Shown: in pieces, positions 53,503 to 62,104 of the stretch
Position numbering within the stretch: the stretch's first letter is position 1
Layout: each line of letters opens with the position of its first letter
From: Paenibacillus sp. FSL R7-0204
Lineage (GTDB): Bacteria; Bacillota; Bacilli; Paenibacillales; Paenibacillaceae
Direction: 5' to 3'
Assembly: GCF_038002225.1 (NCBI RefSeq)
Contig: NZ_JBBOCA010000001.1
Span: 1,302,001 to 1,366,000, forward strand
Length of the DNA: 64,000 bases
Position numbers and translations under genes: made by a program
Notes under the pieces: generated by a model
The model's input: only the letters and a program-made list of their open reading frames with translations
Database searches by the model: none
Told to the model about the DNA's origin: nothing

Positions 53503-55206
53503 ATGGGGGGCAAGTCGAAAGTGACGTTCAAGTATTCCCTGGTTGCTTTATTAACCCTTAGCTTCGCGTTGTCAGGCTGCGGCGGAGGCAACAACAACAA
53601 GAATGCTGCTACAACTGACAAAGCTAAGGAGACAACTGCAACGGATTCTGCTTCAGCTAACAATGGAGGAAAGATTGAACCGTTCAAGGTTAGCGCATTT
53701 ATCGGTGTAGCCGGGCAACAGCCGACACCGGACAACAAGATCTATAAGAAAATCAAAGAGGAGACCGGTGCCAGCTTCGATATGGAGTTCTTAGCAGGCG
53801 ACATTAACCAGAAGCTGGGCGTTATGATTGCCGGTCAGGATTATCCGGACCTTATGACCGGAAGCACCAAGCTTACAGCAGCAGGGGCTTATATCCCGCT
53901 TGAAGACCTGATCGAAGAGCATGCGCCGAATTTGAAAGCGCATTATGCAGACTATTGGAACATGATGAAGGACCCGAATGACGGACATATTTATATCCTG
54001 CCTAACTTCGGTGTATATAACGGGAAGGTCAACAGCTCATGGTATTCGGGACCGGCCTTCTGGATTCAAAAAGCAGTGCTTAAGGAATTCAACTATCCGA
54101 AGGTTAAGACACTGGATCAGTATTTTGACCTGATTGAGCAATATAAAGCAAAGTATCCCAAAATTGACGGTACCCCGACCGTCGGGTTCGAAATTCTGAA
54201 CTATGACTGGAAAAACTGGGGTCTGTTCAACGCTCCGCAGCATCTGATCGGACATCCGAATGATGGCGGCGTAGTCGTGAAGGACGGCGTAGCCGAGGTG
54301 TTTGCCAACAAGGATTATGCCAAGAAGTACTATCAGAAGCTGAATGAGATGAACGAGAAGGGCATTATCGACAAAGAAACCTTCGTGCAGAACTACGACC
54401 AGTATATGGCAAAGCTGTCCAGCGGAACCGTTCTGGGGATGTTCGACCAGCACTGGAACTTCAACGCTGCTGAGGATTCACTGACGACTCAGAATAAAAT
54501 TGAACGCACTTATGTAGGTCTTCCGCTGGTATACGACGAGTCAACCAAAGACCACTACCGCGATCTTGCGGTACTCAACCTTAACAACGGCTTCGGCATC
54601 AGCATTAATGCCAAAGATCCGGTGAAGATTATCAAGCTGCTCGACACCCTGATGGATGAGAAGTGGCAGAAGCTGTTCACCTGGGGTGTGGAAGGTGAGG
54701 ATTATATCGTTGAGAACGGCAGATTCATGAGAACCCAGAAGCAGCGTGATGATGCAGCCGATGCCAGCTGGCAGCTGGCCAACAAGGCCAAAGCATTGTT
54801 CGAATATCTGCCTAAGACCGAAGGAAGCTACAGCGACGGTAACTCCACGGATGCTGCTGCGCAGCCGGAAGAATATAAAGCAGGCCTGAAGCCGTACGAT
54901 AAGGAAATTCTGGATGCTTATGGATTCAACTCCTACGTGGACTTCTTCAGCGATCCGCCGCCAAACCCTGTCTATTATCCTGCCTGGTCCATCGACCTGA
55001 TTGAAGGCTCGGATGCCAAAATTGCCAATACCAAGCTAAATGAGCTGCAGACTAAGTTCCTGCCGAAAGCTATTCTTGCCAAGCCGGCTGAGTTCGATTC
55101 CGTATGGAACGATTATACGGAACAGATCGAGAAAGCCAATGTGAAGGCTTACGAAGACAAGATCAATGAGCAGATTAAGTGGAGAATCGAGAACTGGAGT
55201 AAATAA
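53503..55206 (+). CDS. Extracellular solute-binding lipoprotein (LplA type)
   Basis: A 567-residue lipoprotein. The lipobox ALSGC gives Cys26 as the anchor, followed by an Asn/Lys/Thr linker. The mature part is a family 1 oligosaccharide-binding protein (PDNKIYKKIKEETGASFDMEFLAGD, GQDYPDLMTGSTKL, WYSGPAFWIQKAVL, GFGISINAKDPVKIIKLLD). GGAGG lies seven to eight bases before ATG 53503. It is the first gene after the YesMN genes and heads the transporter operon. Confidence 0.88.
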   Translation: MGGKSKVTFKYSLVALLTLSFALSGCGGGNNNKNAATTDKAKETTATDSASANNGGKIEPFKVSAFIGVAGQQPTPDNKIYKKIKEETGASFDMEFLAGDINQKLGVMIAGQDYPDLMTGSTKLTAAGAYIPLEDLIEEHAPNLKAHYADYWNMMKDPNDGHIYILPNFGVYNGKVNSSWYSGPAFWIQKAVLKEFNYPKVKTLDQYFDLIEQYKAKYPKIDGTPTVGFEILNYDWKNWGLFNAPQHLIGHPNDGGVVVKDGVAEVFANKDYAKKYYQKLNEMNEKGIIDKETFVQNYDQYMAKLSSGTVLGMFDQHWNFNAAEDSLTTQNKIERTYVGLPLVYDESTKDHYRDLAVLNLNNGFGISINAKDPVKIIKLLDTLMDEKWQKLFTWGVEGEDYIVENGRFMRTQKQRDDAADASWQLANKAKALFEYLPKTEGSYSDGNSTDAAAQPEEYKAGLKPYDKEILDAYGFNSYVDFFSDPPPNPVYYPAWSIDLIEGSDAKIANTKLNELQTKFLPKAILAKPAEFDSVWNDYTEQIEKANVKAYEDKINEQIKWRIENWSK

Positions 55207-55231
55207 CGTAAGGTCTGGTACCGGGTTTTAG

Positions 55232-55264
55232 AAGGTGGAAGGCCGGGTGACGGCCTTCCACCTT
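55232..55264 (+). terminator. Intercistronic hairpin between binding protein and permease genes
   Basis: AAGGTGGAAGGCC (55232-55244) pairs perfectly with 55252-55264. No T run follows. Such hairpins after binding-protein genes usually protect the 5' message or act as partial terminators, giving more binding protein than permease. Confidence 0.7.
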
Positions 55265-55296
55265 ACATTAATTTGATGGAGTAGGAGACAACGAAT

Positions 55297-56271
55297 ATGG
55301 ATGAGACCTTAGAAATAGATACTGGCGTCCGGCGTCCGAAGAAGAACAAGAGGAAAAAGCAGCCGATTACCTGGCGCCTAATTAAGAATCAGAATCAGCT
55401 GATCTGGATGTCTGTGCCTTTAATGCTCTACATTATCCTTTTTGCCTACGTTCCTGTATGGGGCTGGACCATGGCGTTCCAGAACTATAGACCGGCCAAG
55501 TCCTTCGGCGAGCAGGAATGGGTGGGACTGAAGCAGTTCAAGTTTTTGTTCACCGATGATAACTTCATTCGCGTCCTGCGTAATACGCTGGCCATGGGGG
55601 TTATCAATCTGATCCTCGGCTTCGTTACAGCCATCGTGCTGGCGTTGCTGCTTAACGAGATTAAAAAAGTATTCTGGAAAAGAACCGTGCAGACGATTTC
55701 CTATCTGCCCCATTTCCTATCGTGGATTATCGTTACCGGTATTGTGGCTACCTCGCTGTCCATCAATGACGGGATTGTAAATATCGTTCTAATGAAGCTG
55801 CATCTGATTAAAGAGCCGATTCTGTGGCTCAGCGAAGGCAAGTATTTCTGGGGAATCGTAGGGGCTTCGCATGTGTGGAAGGAAGTGGGCTGGAATACTA
55901 TTATCTATCTGGCTGCCATCGCTTCCATTGACCCTGCCCTGTATGAGGCTGCGGAGATTGACGGTGCGAACCGTTACAAGAAAATGATGCACGTAACCCT
56001 GCCTGGGATCAAGGCAACCATTGTTATTCTGATGATTATGTCCATAGGACATGTGCTGGAAGCAGGCTTTGAAGTACAGTACCTGCTCGGCAACGGACTG
56101 GTAGTAGACTGGGCTGAAACGATAGATATTTTCGTGCTTAAATACGGACTTGCACAAGGGAATTATTCACTCGCAACCGCTGGCGGGATTTTCAAAACGG
56201 TGGTCAGCGTGACATTGCTGCTTATGGCTAACGGGATTTCCAAGCGGCTTGGGGAAGAGAGGTTGTTATAA
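55297..56271 (+). CDS. ABC sugar transporter permease, LplB type
   Basis: A 324-residue permease with a charged N-terminus (RPKKNKRKKQ) and six membrane segments. The EAA loop reads YEAAEIDGANRYKKMMHVTLPGI. It belongs with the preceding binding protein and the next permease; the last base of its stop is the first base of the next ATG. Confidence 0.9.
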   Translation: MDETLEIDTGVRRPKKNKRKKQPITWRLIKNQNQLIWMSVPLMLYIILFAYVPVWGWTMAFQNYRPAKSFGEQEWVGLKQFKFLFTDDNFIRVLRNTLAMGVINLILGFVTAIVLALLLNEIKKVFWKRTVQTISYLPHFLSWIIVTGIVATSLSINDGIVNIVLMKLHLIKEPILWLSEGKYFWGIVGASHVWKEVGWNTIIYLAAIASIDPALYEAAEIDGANRYKKMMHVTLPGIKATIVILMIMSIGHVLEAGFEVQYLLGNGLVVDWAETIDIFVLKYGLAQGNYSLATAGGIFKTVVSVTLLLMANGISKRLGEERLL

Positions 56272-57233
56272 TGGCGGATAACCGGCAGATTAGCCCTGGG
56301 CAACAAGCAGGCTTTACGGCGAAAAGAAACCTGGGCACCGGCAGACTTGAACCGTTTTTGTTCACTTCCTTCAATACGGTCTTCATGGTCTGTCTGGTGG
56401 TTGTGACTTTATATCCATTCATCAATACGATTGCTGTTTCATTTAATGAAGGAAATGATACGATCCGCGGCGGCATTTACTTATGGCCACGACAGTGGAC
56501 CTTTCAGAATTACAAGGCGATTTTTGCCACTGGAACGATTTTTGATGCTTTCCAGATATCAGTAGCACGTACAGTGGTTTCTACATTGCTTAATATTTTT
56601 CTGACTACCATGCTGGCATATACCTTAAGCCGCAGGGAGTATGTATTCCGTAAGATTATTACTGTAGTCTTCGTGCTGACGATGTATTTCAGCGCTGGCC
56701 TGATCCCGAACTACTTCCTGATTAAGGACCTGGGCCTGCTGAACAGCTTCTGGGTCTACGTTATTCCATCGATGATCAGCGCGTTCAACATGATCGTCAT
56801 CCGGACTTACATCGGTACGATACCTGAGAGTCTGATGGAATCGGCCAGAATCGACGGCGCTGGTGATTTCAAAATCTTCATGCGGGTCGTCTTCCCGCTT
56901 TGTAAGCCGGTTCTCGCGACGATTGCACTGTTTGTGGCGGTCGGAGCCTGGAATGCCTGGTTTGACGCTTTCATCTACACCTCCTCCAAGCAGCATCTCA
57001 GTACACTGCAGTACGAGCTGATGAAGCTGCTGTCTTCAACGATGAACTCCAACGGAAACCCTAACGTGTCGAACGGGGTAGGAATGGACCAGAATTCAGC
57101 CCGGGCGATGGTCACGCCGATCTCGATCCGGGCAGCTATCACAGTGGTCGCCTCCGTACCCATACTGCTGGTGTATCCGTTCATGCAGAAGTATTTCGTA
57201 GTGGGTCTCAATGTCGGCAGTGTGAAAGAATAA
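56271..57233 (+). CDS. ABC sugar transporter permease, LplC/YtcP type
   Basis: A 320-residue permease with EAA loop MESARIDGAGDFKIFMRVVFPLCKPVL and C-terminal KYFVVGLNVGSVKE. It overlaps the preceding gene by one base (TAATG), so translation is coupled. No ATPase is encoded in the operon. Confidence 0.9.
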   Translation: MADNRQISPGQQAGFTAKRNLGTGRLEPFLFTSFNTVFMVCLVVVTLYPFINTIAVSFNEGNDTIRGGIYLWPRQWTFQNYKAIFATGTIFDAFQISVARTVVSTLLNIFLTTMLAYTLSRREYVFRKIITVVFVLTMYFSAGLIPNYFLIKDLGLLNSFWVYVIPSMISAFNMIVIRTYIGTIPESLMESARIDGAGDFKIFMRVVFPLCKPVLATIALFVAVGAWNAWFDAFIYTSSKQHLSTLQYELMKLLSSTMNSNGNPNVSNGVGMDQNSARAMVTPISIRAAITVVASVPILLVYPFMQKYFVVGLNVGSVKE

Positions 57234-57270
57234 GCATTCAGAGCGAATAGACTTGTCCATGCAAAATAGC

Positions 57271-57310
57271 AAAAGGGGTGCAGTCCTATCAGGAGCCGCA
57301 CCCCTTTTTG
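57271..57310 (+). terminator. Rho-independent terminator after the second Lpl-type operon
   Basis: AAAAGGGGTGC (57271-57281) pairs with GCACCCCTTTTT (57298-57309). Confidence 0.92.
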
Positions 57311-57527
57311 TGCTTCCATTGAATAATCCCATAGAGCCACGAGCATCCTTATAATGCTCTGCTCTTCCGAGGACTTAGCAATCATTTTGAAATAAATGAT
57401 GACACAGCGGAAGAAATACCTTATTATTTAAAGAGATTTTTAATGAAACAGATTTTAAATAATTATAGTACAATAAGTCCTGAGGTTCAGGGAGCATGTC
57501 CAGGCAGTCTGTAGGGGAGGGCTTCAT

Positions 57528-58289
57528 ATTCTTTCGCTGAGTCAGGTTAGCAAGAGCTTCACTCTGAAGGACGGCCCTTATACGGCTGTCGATCAGGTAT
57601 CGCTTGAAGTTCAGGCGGGTGCCATTCACGGTATTATTGGCGCCAGCGGCGCGGGCAAATCCACGCTACTGCGGCTGATCAATCTGCTGGAGCGGCCCGA
57701 TGAAGGAACAGTTATGGTTGACGGGCAGCGGCTTACGGAGCTGCCGGATAAGGAGCTGCGCCGGCAGCGGCAGAGAATCGGTATGATCTTTCAGCATTTC
57801 AATCTGATCGGCAATGCCACTGTCAGCCGGAATGTGGCGGTCTCTCTAGAGCTTGCGGGAGTGCCGCGTGCAGGGCGGATGAAGCGGGTGGAGGAATGTC
57901 TGGAATTCGTAGGCCTGGCGGACAAAGCCGGGCAATATCCGGCCCAGCTCAGCGGCGGACAGCGCCAGCGGGTAGCGATTGCCCGCGCACTGGCGAACAG
58001 TCCGAAGCTGCTGCTGTGCGATGAGCCGACATCTGCGCTTGATCCGGGCACCACGGCAGATATTCTGGAGGTGCTGCGCCATATCAATGCTTCCTTGGGT
58101 GTAACGATTGTGATCGTTACCCATGAACTGGATGTCGTGCGTAGCATCTGTTCCGAGGTATCTGTCATGGAGGGCGGACGGATCGTAGATTCCTTCTCCC
58201 GCGGGGAAGGCGGCTTCCTCCCGCCGGGAACGCATTCAGGCTCCTTCCGGGAGCGGATCACGGGCAGAACGGGGGTCTCCCATGTTTGA
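57528..58289 (+). CDS. metN: D/L-methionine ABC transporter ATPase MetN, short form
   Basis: 253 residues from an unusual ATT at 57528. The frame reads ILSLSQVSKSFTL...; GGGGAGGG lies six bases upstream of the ATT, and no ATG, GTG or TTG occurs in frame between the upstream stop (TAA, about 57472) and ATG 57711. Starting at 57711 or 57714 would remove Walker A (GASGAGKST, about 39-47), so the start must lie upstream. Signature LSGGQRQR and Walker B LLLCDEPTSALD follow. The usual C-terminal NIL/ACT regulatory domain (about 80-90 residues) is absent. It overlaps metI by eight bases. Confidence 0.82.
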   Translation: MLSLSQVSKSFTLKDGPYTAVDQVSLEVQAGAIHGIIGASGAGKSTLLRLINLLERPDEGTVMVDGQRLTELPDKELRRQRQRIGMIFQHFNLIGNATVSRNVAVSLELAGVPRAGRMKRVEECLEFVGLADKAGQYPAQLSGGQRQRVAIARALANSPKLLLCDEPTSALDPGTTADILEVLRHINASLGVTIVIVTHELDVVRSICSEVSVMEGGRIVDSFSRGEGGFLPPGTHSGSFRERITGRTGVSHV

Positions 58290-58944
58290 GAGCATGCTGA
58301 AATACCAGGATCAGATGTGGCAGTCTATCGGAGAGACCTTTGTCATGGTCGGCATTGCCATAGGCGCTGCGCTGCTGGTGGGGCTTCCGCTGGGGACACT
58401 GCTGTATTTTTGCCGCAAAGGCCAGTTGTATGAGAATAGAGGGCTGTCTCTGGTGCTGAACAGCATCGTCAATGTCATCCGTTCGTTTCCGTTCCTGCTG
58501 CTGGTGGTGGCGCTGATTCCGTTCACCCGGCTGGTCGTAGGTACGTCGATTGGCACACTGGCGGCCACGGTGCCGCTATCCATCGTTGCCATTGCTTATT
58601 ACTCACGGCTGGTAGAGCAATCACTGCTGGAGATTCCGCGGGGAACGATTGAAGCGGCATTGTCGATGGGAGCATCCAAGCTGGGAATCATCTTCAAATT
58701 TCTGTATGTGGAGGCCCGTTCAGGACTGGTGCTGGGACTCACGGCGTCTACGATTAGCTTCATTTCTTTTTCAACCGTAATGGGGATTGTCGGGGGCGGC
58801 GGGGTTGGCGATTTCGCCATCCGTTACGGCTACCAGCGCTTCGAGACCGAGGTGATGATCTACGCCATTCTCGTGATGATTGTACTGGTGCAGCTCATTC
58901 AATTCACGGGAAGCACGATAGCCAGACTGCTCGACAAACGCTAG
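58282..58944 (+). CDS. metI: Methionine ABC transporter permease MetI
   Basis: A 220-residue permease with five membrane segments. Its EAA-type loop reads IEAALSMGASKLGIIFKFLYVEA, and FPFLLLVVALIPFTRLVVGTSIG is typical of MetI. It overlaps the end of metN. Confidence 0.92.
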   Translation: MFESMLKYQDQMWQSIGETFVMVGIAIGAALLVGLPLGTLLYFCRKGQLYENRGLSLVLNSIVNVIRSFPFLLLVVALIPFTRLVVGTSIGTLAATVPLSIVAIAYYSRLVEQSLLEIPRGTIEAALSMGASKLGIIFKFLYVEARSGLVLGLTASTISFISFSTVMGIVGGGGVGDFAIRYGYQRFETEVMIYAILVMIVLVQLIQFTGSTIARLLDKR

Positions 58945-58978
58945 AATACTATACAATAATGGGGGCTTAAGAGAGATC

Positions 58979-59827
58979 ATGAAAAGAACAGGAAGAAGAA
59001 TGACCACCACGTTTGCACTGGTACTGCTTGTATTGACGCTTGCACTTGCAGGCTGCGGCAACAGCAAAGAAGCGGACAAGACACCGGCGGCAACCAGCAC
59101 CGGGCCTGTGAAGATCAAGGTAGCCTCGCTGATTCCGCCAATGACGGATATCCTCGATATTGTGAAGCCGATTCTGAAGGAAGAAGGCGTGGATATGGAG
59201 GTTGTCGTGCTGTCTGATAATGTGCAGCCGAACGAAGCACTGGCGAATAAAGAGGTGGATGCGAACTTCTTCCAGCATGTACCGTACATGGAACAGTTCA
59301 ATGCAAGCAAAGGGGCAAAGCTGGTGCCGGTTCAGCCTGTATATGATGCCATCTACGGCGGGTACTCCAAACGCTTCAAGAATATTGCTGATCTGCCCGA
59401 GGGAGCAACCCTTGTGATGGCGAATGATCCTTCCAATATTGGACGCTCGCTGCAAATGTTCGCAGATGCCGGGTTGATCACGCTGAAGGATGGGGTAGGA
59501 ATTCAGGCTACCCAAGCTGACATTACTGCCAATCCGAAGAACTATAAGTTCGAGGAGGTCGACCTGCTGATGCTGGCCCGGATGCTGGATGATGCGGATC
59601 TGGTAGCGATGACGCCAGCCTACGCAAGCCCGCTGGGTCTGACTCCGAAGAAGGATGCGCTGATCACCGAGCGTGAAGATTCAGCCTTCACCATTACCCT
59701 CGTTGCCCGTGAGGACAACAAGGATTCCGAGTCCATCCAGAAGCTGGCGAAGGCGATCAGCGGCCCGGAAGTGAAGAAGTTCCTGGAGGATAATTACGCG
59801 GACATCGCGTTGCCTGCTTTTAAATAG
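58979..59827 (+). CDS. metQ: Methionine-binding lipoprotein MetQ (NlpA family)
   Basis: 282 residues with lipobox LAGC (Cys26). The NlpA family core is clear: IPPMTDILDIVKPILKEEGVDMEVVVLSDNVQPNEALANKEVDANFFQHVPYM, DPSNIGRSLQMF and ALITEREDSAF. It captures methionine for MetNI. It ends the operon before a terminator. Confidence 0.93.
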   Translation: MKRTGRRMTTTFALVLLVLTLALAGCGNSKEADKTPAATSTGPVKIKVASLIPPMTDILDIVKPILKEEGVDMEVVVLSDNVQPNEALANKEVDANFFQHVPYMEQFNASKGAKLVPVQPVYDAIYGGYSKRFKNIADLPEGATLVMANDPSNIGRSLQMFADAGLITLKDGVGIQATQADITANPKNYKFEEVDLLMLARMLDDADLVAMTPAYASPLGLTPKKDALITEREDSAFTITLVAREDNKDSESIQKLAKAISGPEVKKFLEDNYADIALPAFK

Positions 59828-59863
59828 TAGATAAACGGGTTACATCCTATACCGAAGTAAACG

Positions 59864-59897
59864 AAAAACGGCCTTCTCTTGGGAGAGAGCCGTTTTT
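59864..59897 (+). terminator. Rho-independent terminator after metQ
   Basis: AAAACGGC pairs with GCCGTTTT, with inner CTCT/AGAG, followed by a T run. Confidence 0.9.
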
Positions 59898-59933
59898 TGT
59901 TGCGCAGGTAGCACATTGCTCCTGCTTGATACA

Positions 59934-60881
59934 TCAATGATTCCCTAATTTACCGTAGAGTGTTACCGGATACGCCACCTCATATTGCGCCGCTTCAATC
60001 CAGGTCCCCGTAGTGAAGTCCCGTCCCCGTACTAGCACTTTATCAGCGTAGACTTCTATATAATAGCCTTGGCTGCCGCTCTTGTGTTCATCTGCATCCG
60101 TCCAGAGGTAGGCCACCGAAGCAGCGTTGAACATCGTAGCCGTCTGTCCGTTGCCGGGAACCATCGTGTTACTGACCTCCAGCTCCCAGTGGGTATGCCC
60201 GGTGAACAGCAGGGTCTGCGGGTGCCGCGACAGAATAGTACGCAACTCCTGATCCTGAGTGACCCCGTACCATTCCTGAGATTCCAGCGAACCGGCTACC
60301 GTATCCTTCAGCGGCTGGTGCAGGAAGAGGAAGGCGGGCTGATCCGGCAGGTAAGTCTGTTCCTGGTCAGGCTGCAGTTGCCCGTTAGACTTCGGTTTGT
60401 CCGGTGCGTGTTCACCAAGCTTGCGGTCCAGCCACTGCAGCTGTTCAGCGGATAGACTGCAGAACGTAGGCAGCCCTTCCTCCGTGCCGAGGAAGATGAA
60501 ATGATACCCGTCAATCCAGTGGTCATGATAGGGGCCCGGCATGCCCATCCGGGAAGTATACATCGCAAGGCGGGATTCCCAGTGGCCCAGGCCGACATCA
60601 TGGTTACCCAAAGTGTAACGAAGTTGCGGAAGTGATGCCTGATGCAGTCCAAGAATACGCTGAACCTCCTTGTACTCCCCAGGGAAGCCATGGTCTGTTA
60701 TATCTCCTATATGCATGATCCCGCTGCTGCCTCGGCCATGTTCCCCTATATCCTCAAGCGCCCGTCCGAAGTTCTGATTGTACTCGTGCTCGGGATCGGC
60801 CGTGACATGGGTATCGGTGATAACCTGGAACGTCAGCAGCGGTTCAGTAACGCCCGGTGTGGCAGATGTATTCATAGGCAA
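59934..60881 (-). CDS. Metallophosphoesterase (calcineurin-like)
   Basis: A 315-residue cytoplasmic phosphoesterase. The dimetal motifs are in order: ITDTH (Asp23, His25), GDITDHG (about 58), GNHD (about 92), a His in LFLHQP and GHTH (about 220). The TTG at 60881 has AAGGAGG six bases upstream; an ATG two codons later is also possible. It is the last gene of a minus-strand cluster with a UgpB-like transporter and a HAD phosphatase, suggesting use of phosphodiesters or phosphomonoesters. Confidence 0.87.
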   Translation of the reverse strand: MPMNTSATPGVTEPLLTFQVITDTHVTADPEHEYNQNFGRALEDIGEHGRGSSGIMHIGDITDHGFPGEYKEVQRILGLHQASLPQLRYTLGNHDVGLGHWESRLAMYTSRMGMPGPYHDHWIDGYHFIFLGTEEGLPTFCSLSAEQLQWLDRKLGEHAPDKPKSNGQLQPDQEQTYLPDQPAFLFLHQPLKDTVAGSLESQEWYGVTQDQELRTILSRHPQTLLFTGHTHWELEVSNTMVPGNGQTATMFNAASVAYLWTDADEHKSGSQGYYIEVYADKVLVRGRDFTTGTWIEAAQYEVAYPVTLYGKLGNH

Positions 60882-60916
60882 GTGAAGCCTCCTTGAAATA
60901 TTTTTTATTCGTTAGG

Positions 60917-61114
60917 CTAATGCCCCTTGGCACTAATGTTCAAGCCAACAATCCCGGCTACAATCACAGTCACCCACAGTAGGGAGGGGCCCGACAGCCG
61001 CTCTTCGAACAACAATGCCCCTGCCAGAGAAATCAAGAGGATACCCGCCCCGGACAGCTCGAAGACAATAGCCAAGGCAAGAAATACCCAGGCCAAAGCC
61101 CCTTCGGCCTTCAT
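60917..61114 (-). pseudogene. Internally deleted SMR-family (EmrE-like) transporter
   Basis: 65 residues: WVFLALAIVFELSG matches the first SMR helix (with the conserved Glu), and AGILLISLAGALLFEERLSGPSLL...GIVGLNIS matches the third-loop and fourth-helix end. About 40-45 residues covering helices 2 and part of 3 are missing without a frameshift. A deletion between two Ser-Gly codons would explain it. Its ATG overlaps the HAD stop (ATGA). A working four-helix transporter is not possible. Confidence 0.65.
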
Positions 61115-62064
61115 CGTGCAATCCTTCCTACACCAAGCTCCGCATAAGAAGACACGATACAATCTGCATCCGGCAAAAGAGTCCCGGCAGCCTGCGTGTC
61201 TGCCGCCAGCCCACATCGGCCCGCATCAGATGCTCCGTGCGCATCACTTGACCCGCCTGCGGCAGCATCTGCCGCCGCAGTAACCCGGCTTGCCGCCGCC
61301 TGCCCGCTCCCGCCCGCATTTGCCTCCGGTCCTTCCGCCGCAGCTGAAGCCGCCAGCCCGGCGGTGATTCCGCCGGCAATCCCAATGGCTACGGCAGCGC
61401 CCGCAGCCGCAGCCATCCGCATATCTCCGTTCGTATCGCCGATCACGGCGGCTTCAGCCGGAGATACCCCCAGCCGCCCGCAGGCCAGCAGCGCCATGTC
61501 GGGGAAGGGCTTGCCCCGCTCGACCTGATCGGTGCCGATCACGGCGGTGAAATACTGGCGGATGCCCAGCCAGCGCAGATGACTCTCGGCTGCCGAAGTT
61601 TCATCGGCAGTCACTACGGCCATAGGTATGCCCTGGGCTGCGCACGCGTCCAGAAAGGGCACCAGTCCGGGGAGCGGGCGGACCGGACGGCTCTGCTCCA
61701 GCATCGTATCCGCTGCATTCCGGCAGGAGTCCACCAGTTCGACCGCTTCCGCCCAGGATAGGCCGAGAGAATAACCCTGCCAGGACGCAATGGCATACAG
61801 ATCGCTCATTGTGCCCATGGCGAGCGGGCCGTTACGGTCGTAATCGGTGATCTTCCCTGCGGCATCATGAACCGTTCCCAGCAGGGAGGCCCGGTGCTGT
61901 TCAGGGAAGCTCAGGCCGCGCTGTTCAAGCTTCCGGGCGAACTGGTCCAGGAAGCACTCGCCCCAGCTTCCCCAGAGGGATACGAACTGCAGCAATGTTC
62001 CATCCTTGTCGAACAGGATGGCCGCTACGGGATAGTTCCCTTGCGGAGTATTAAGCTCGATCAT
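61111..62064 (-). CDS. HAD-superfamily phosphatase with Ala/Gly-rich insertion
   Basis: 317 residues. The HAD nucleophile motif is FDKDGTLL (Asp19, Asp21), motif II VVTAD, the motif III region ERGKPFPD and motif IV VIGDTNGDM, making it a phosphoglycolate-phosphatase-like enzyme. Between AVAIGIAGG (about 230) and LPDADCIVSSYAELG (about 297), where relatives have about ten residues, it has about 60 residues of low-complexity Ala/Gly/Ser. It follows the UgpB-like gene on the minus strand. Confidence 0.85.
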   Translation of the reverse strand: MIELNTPQGNYPVAAILFDKDGTLLQFVSLWGSWGECFLDQFARKLEQRGLSFPEQHRASLLGTVHDAAGKITDYDRNGPLAMGTMSDLYAIASWQGYSLGLSWAEAVELVDSCRNAADTMLEQSRPVRPLPGLVPFLDACAAQGIPMAVVTADETSAAESHLRWLGIRQYFTAVIGTDQVERGKPFPDMALLACGRLGVSPAEAAVIGDTNGDMRMAAAAGAAVAIGIAGGITAGLAASAAAEGPEANAGGSGQAAASRVTAAADAAAGGSSDAHGASDAGRCGLAADTQAAGTLLPDADCIVSSYAELGVGRIAR

Positions 62065-62104
62065 GCAGCGTCCCCCTTCATCATTAGAAATTTGTTCAGC
62101 CGTT

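Noticed and set aside
57311..57527. Possible SAM (S-box) riboswitch before metNIQ
   Set aside because: The conserved S-box segments and terminator were not found in this AT-rich region; only a -10-like TACAAT is present.
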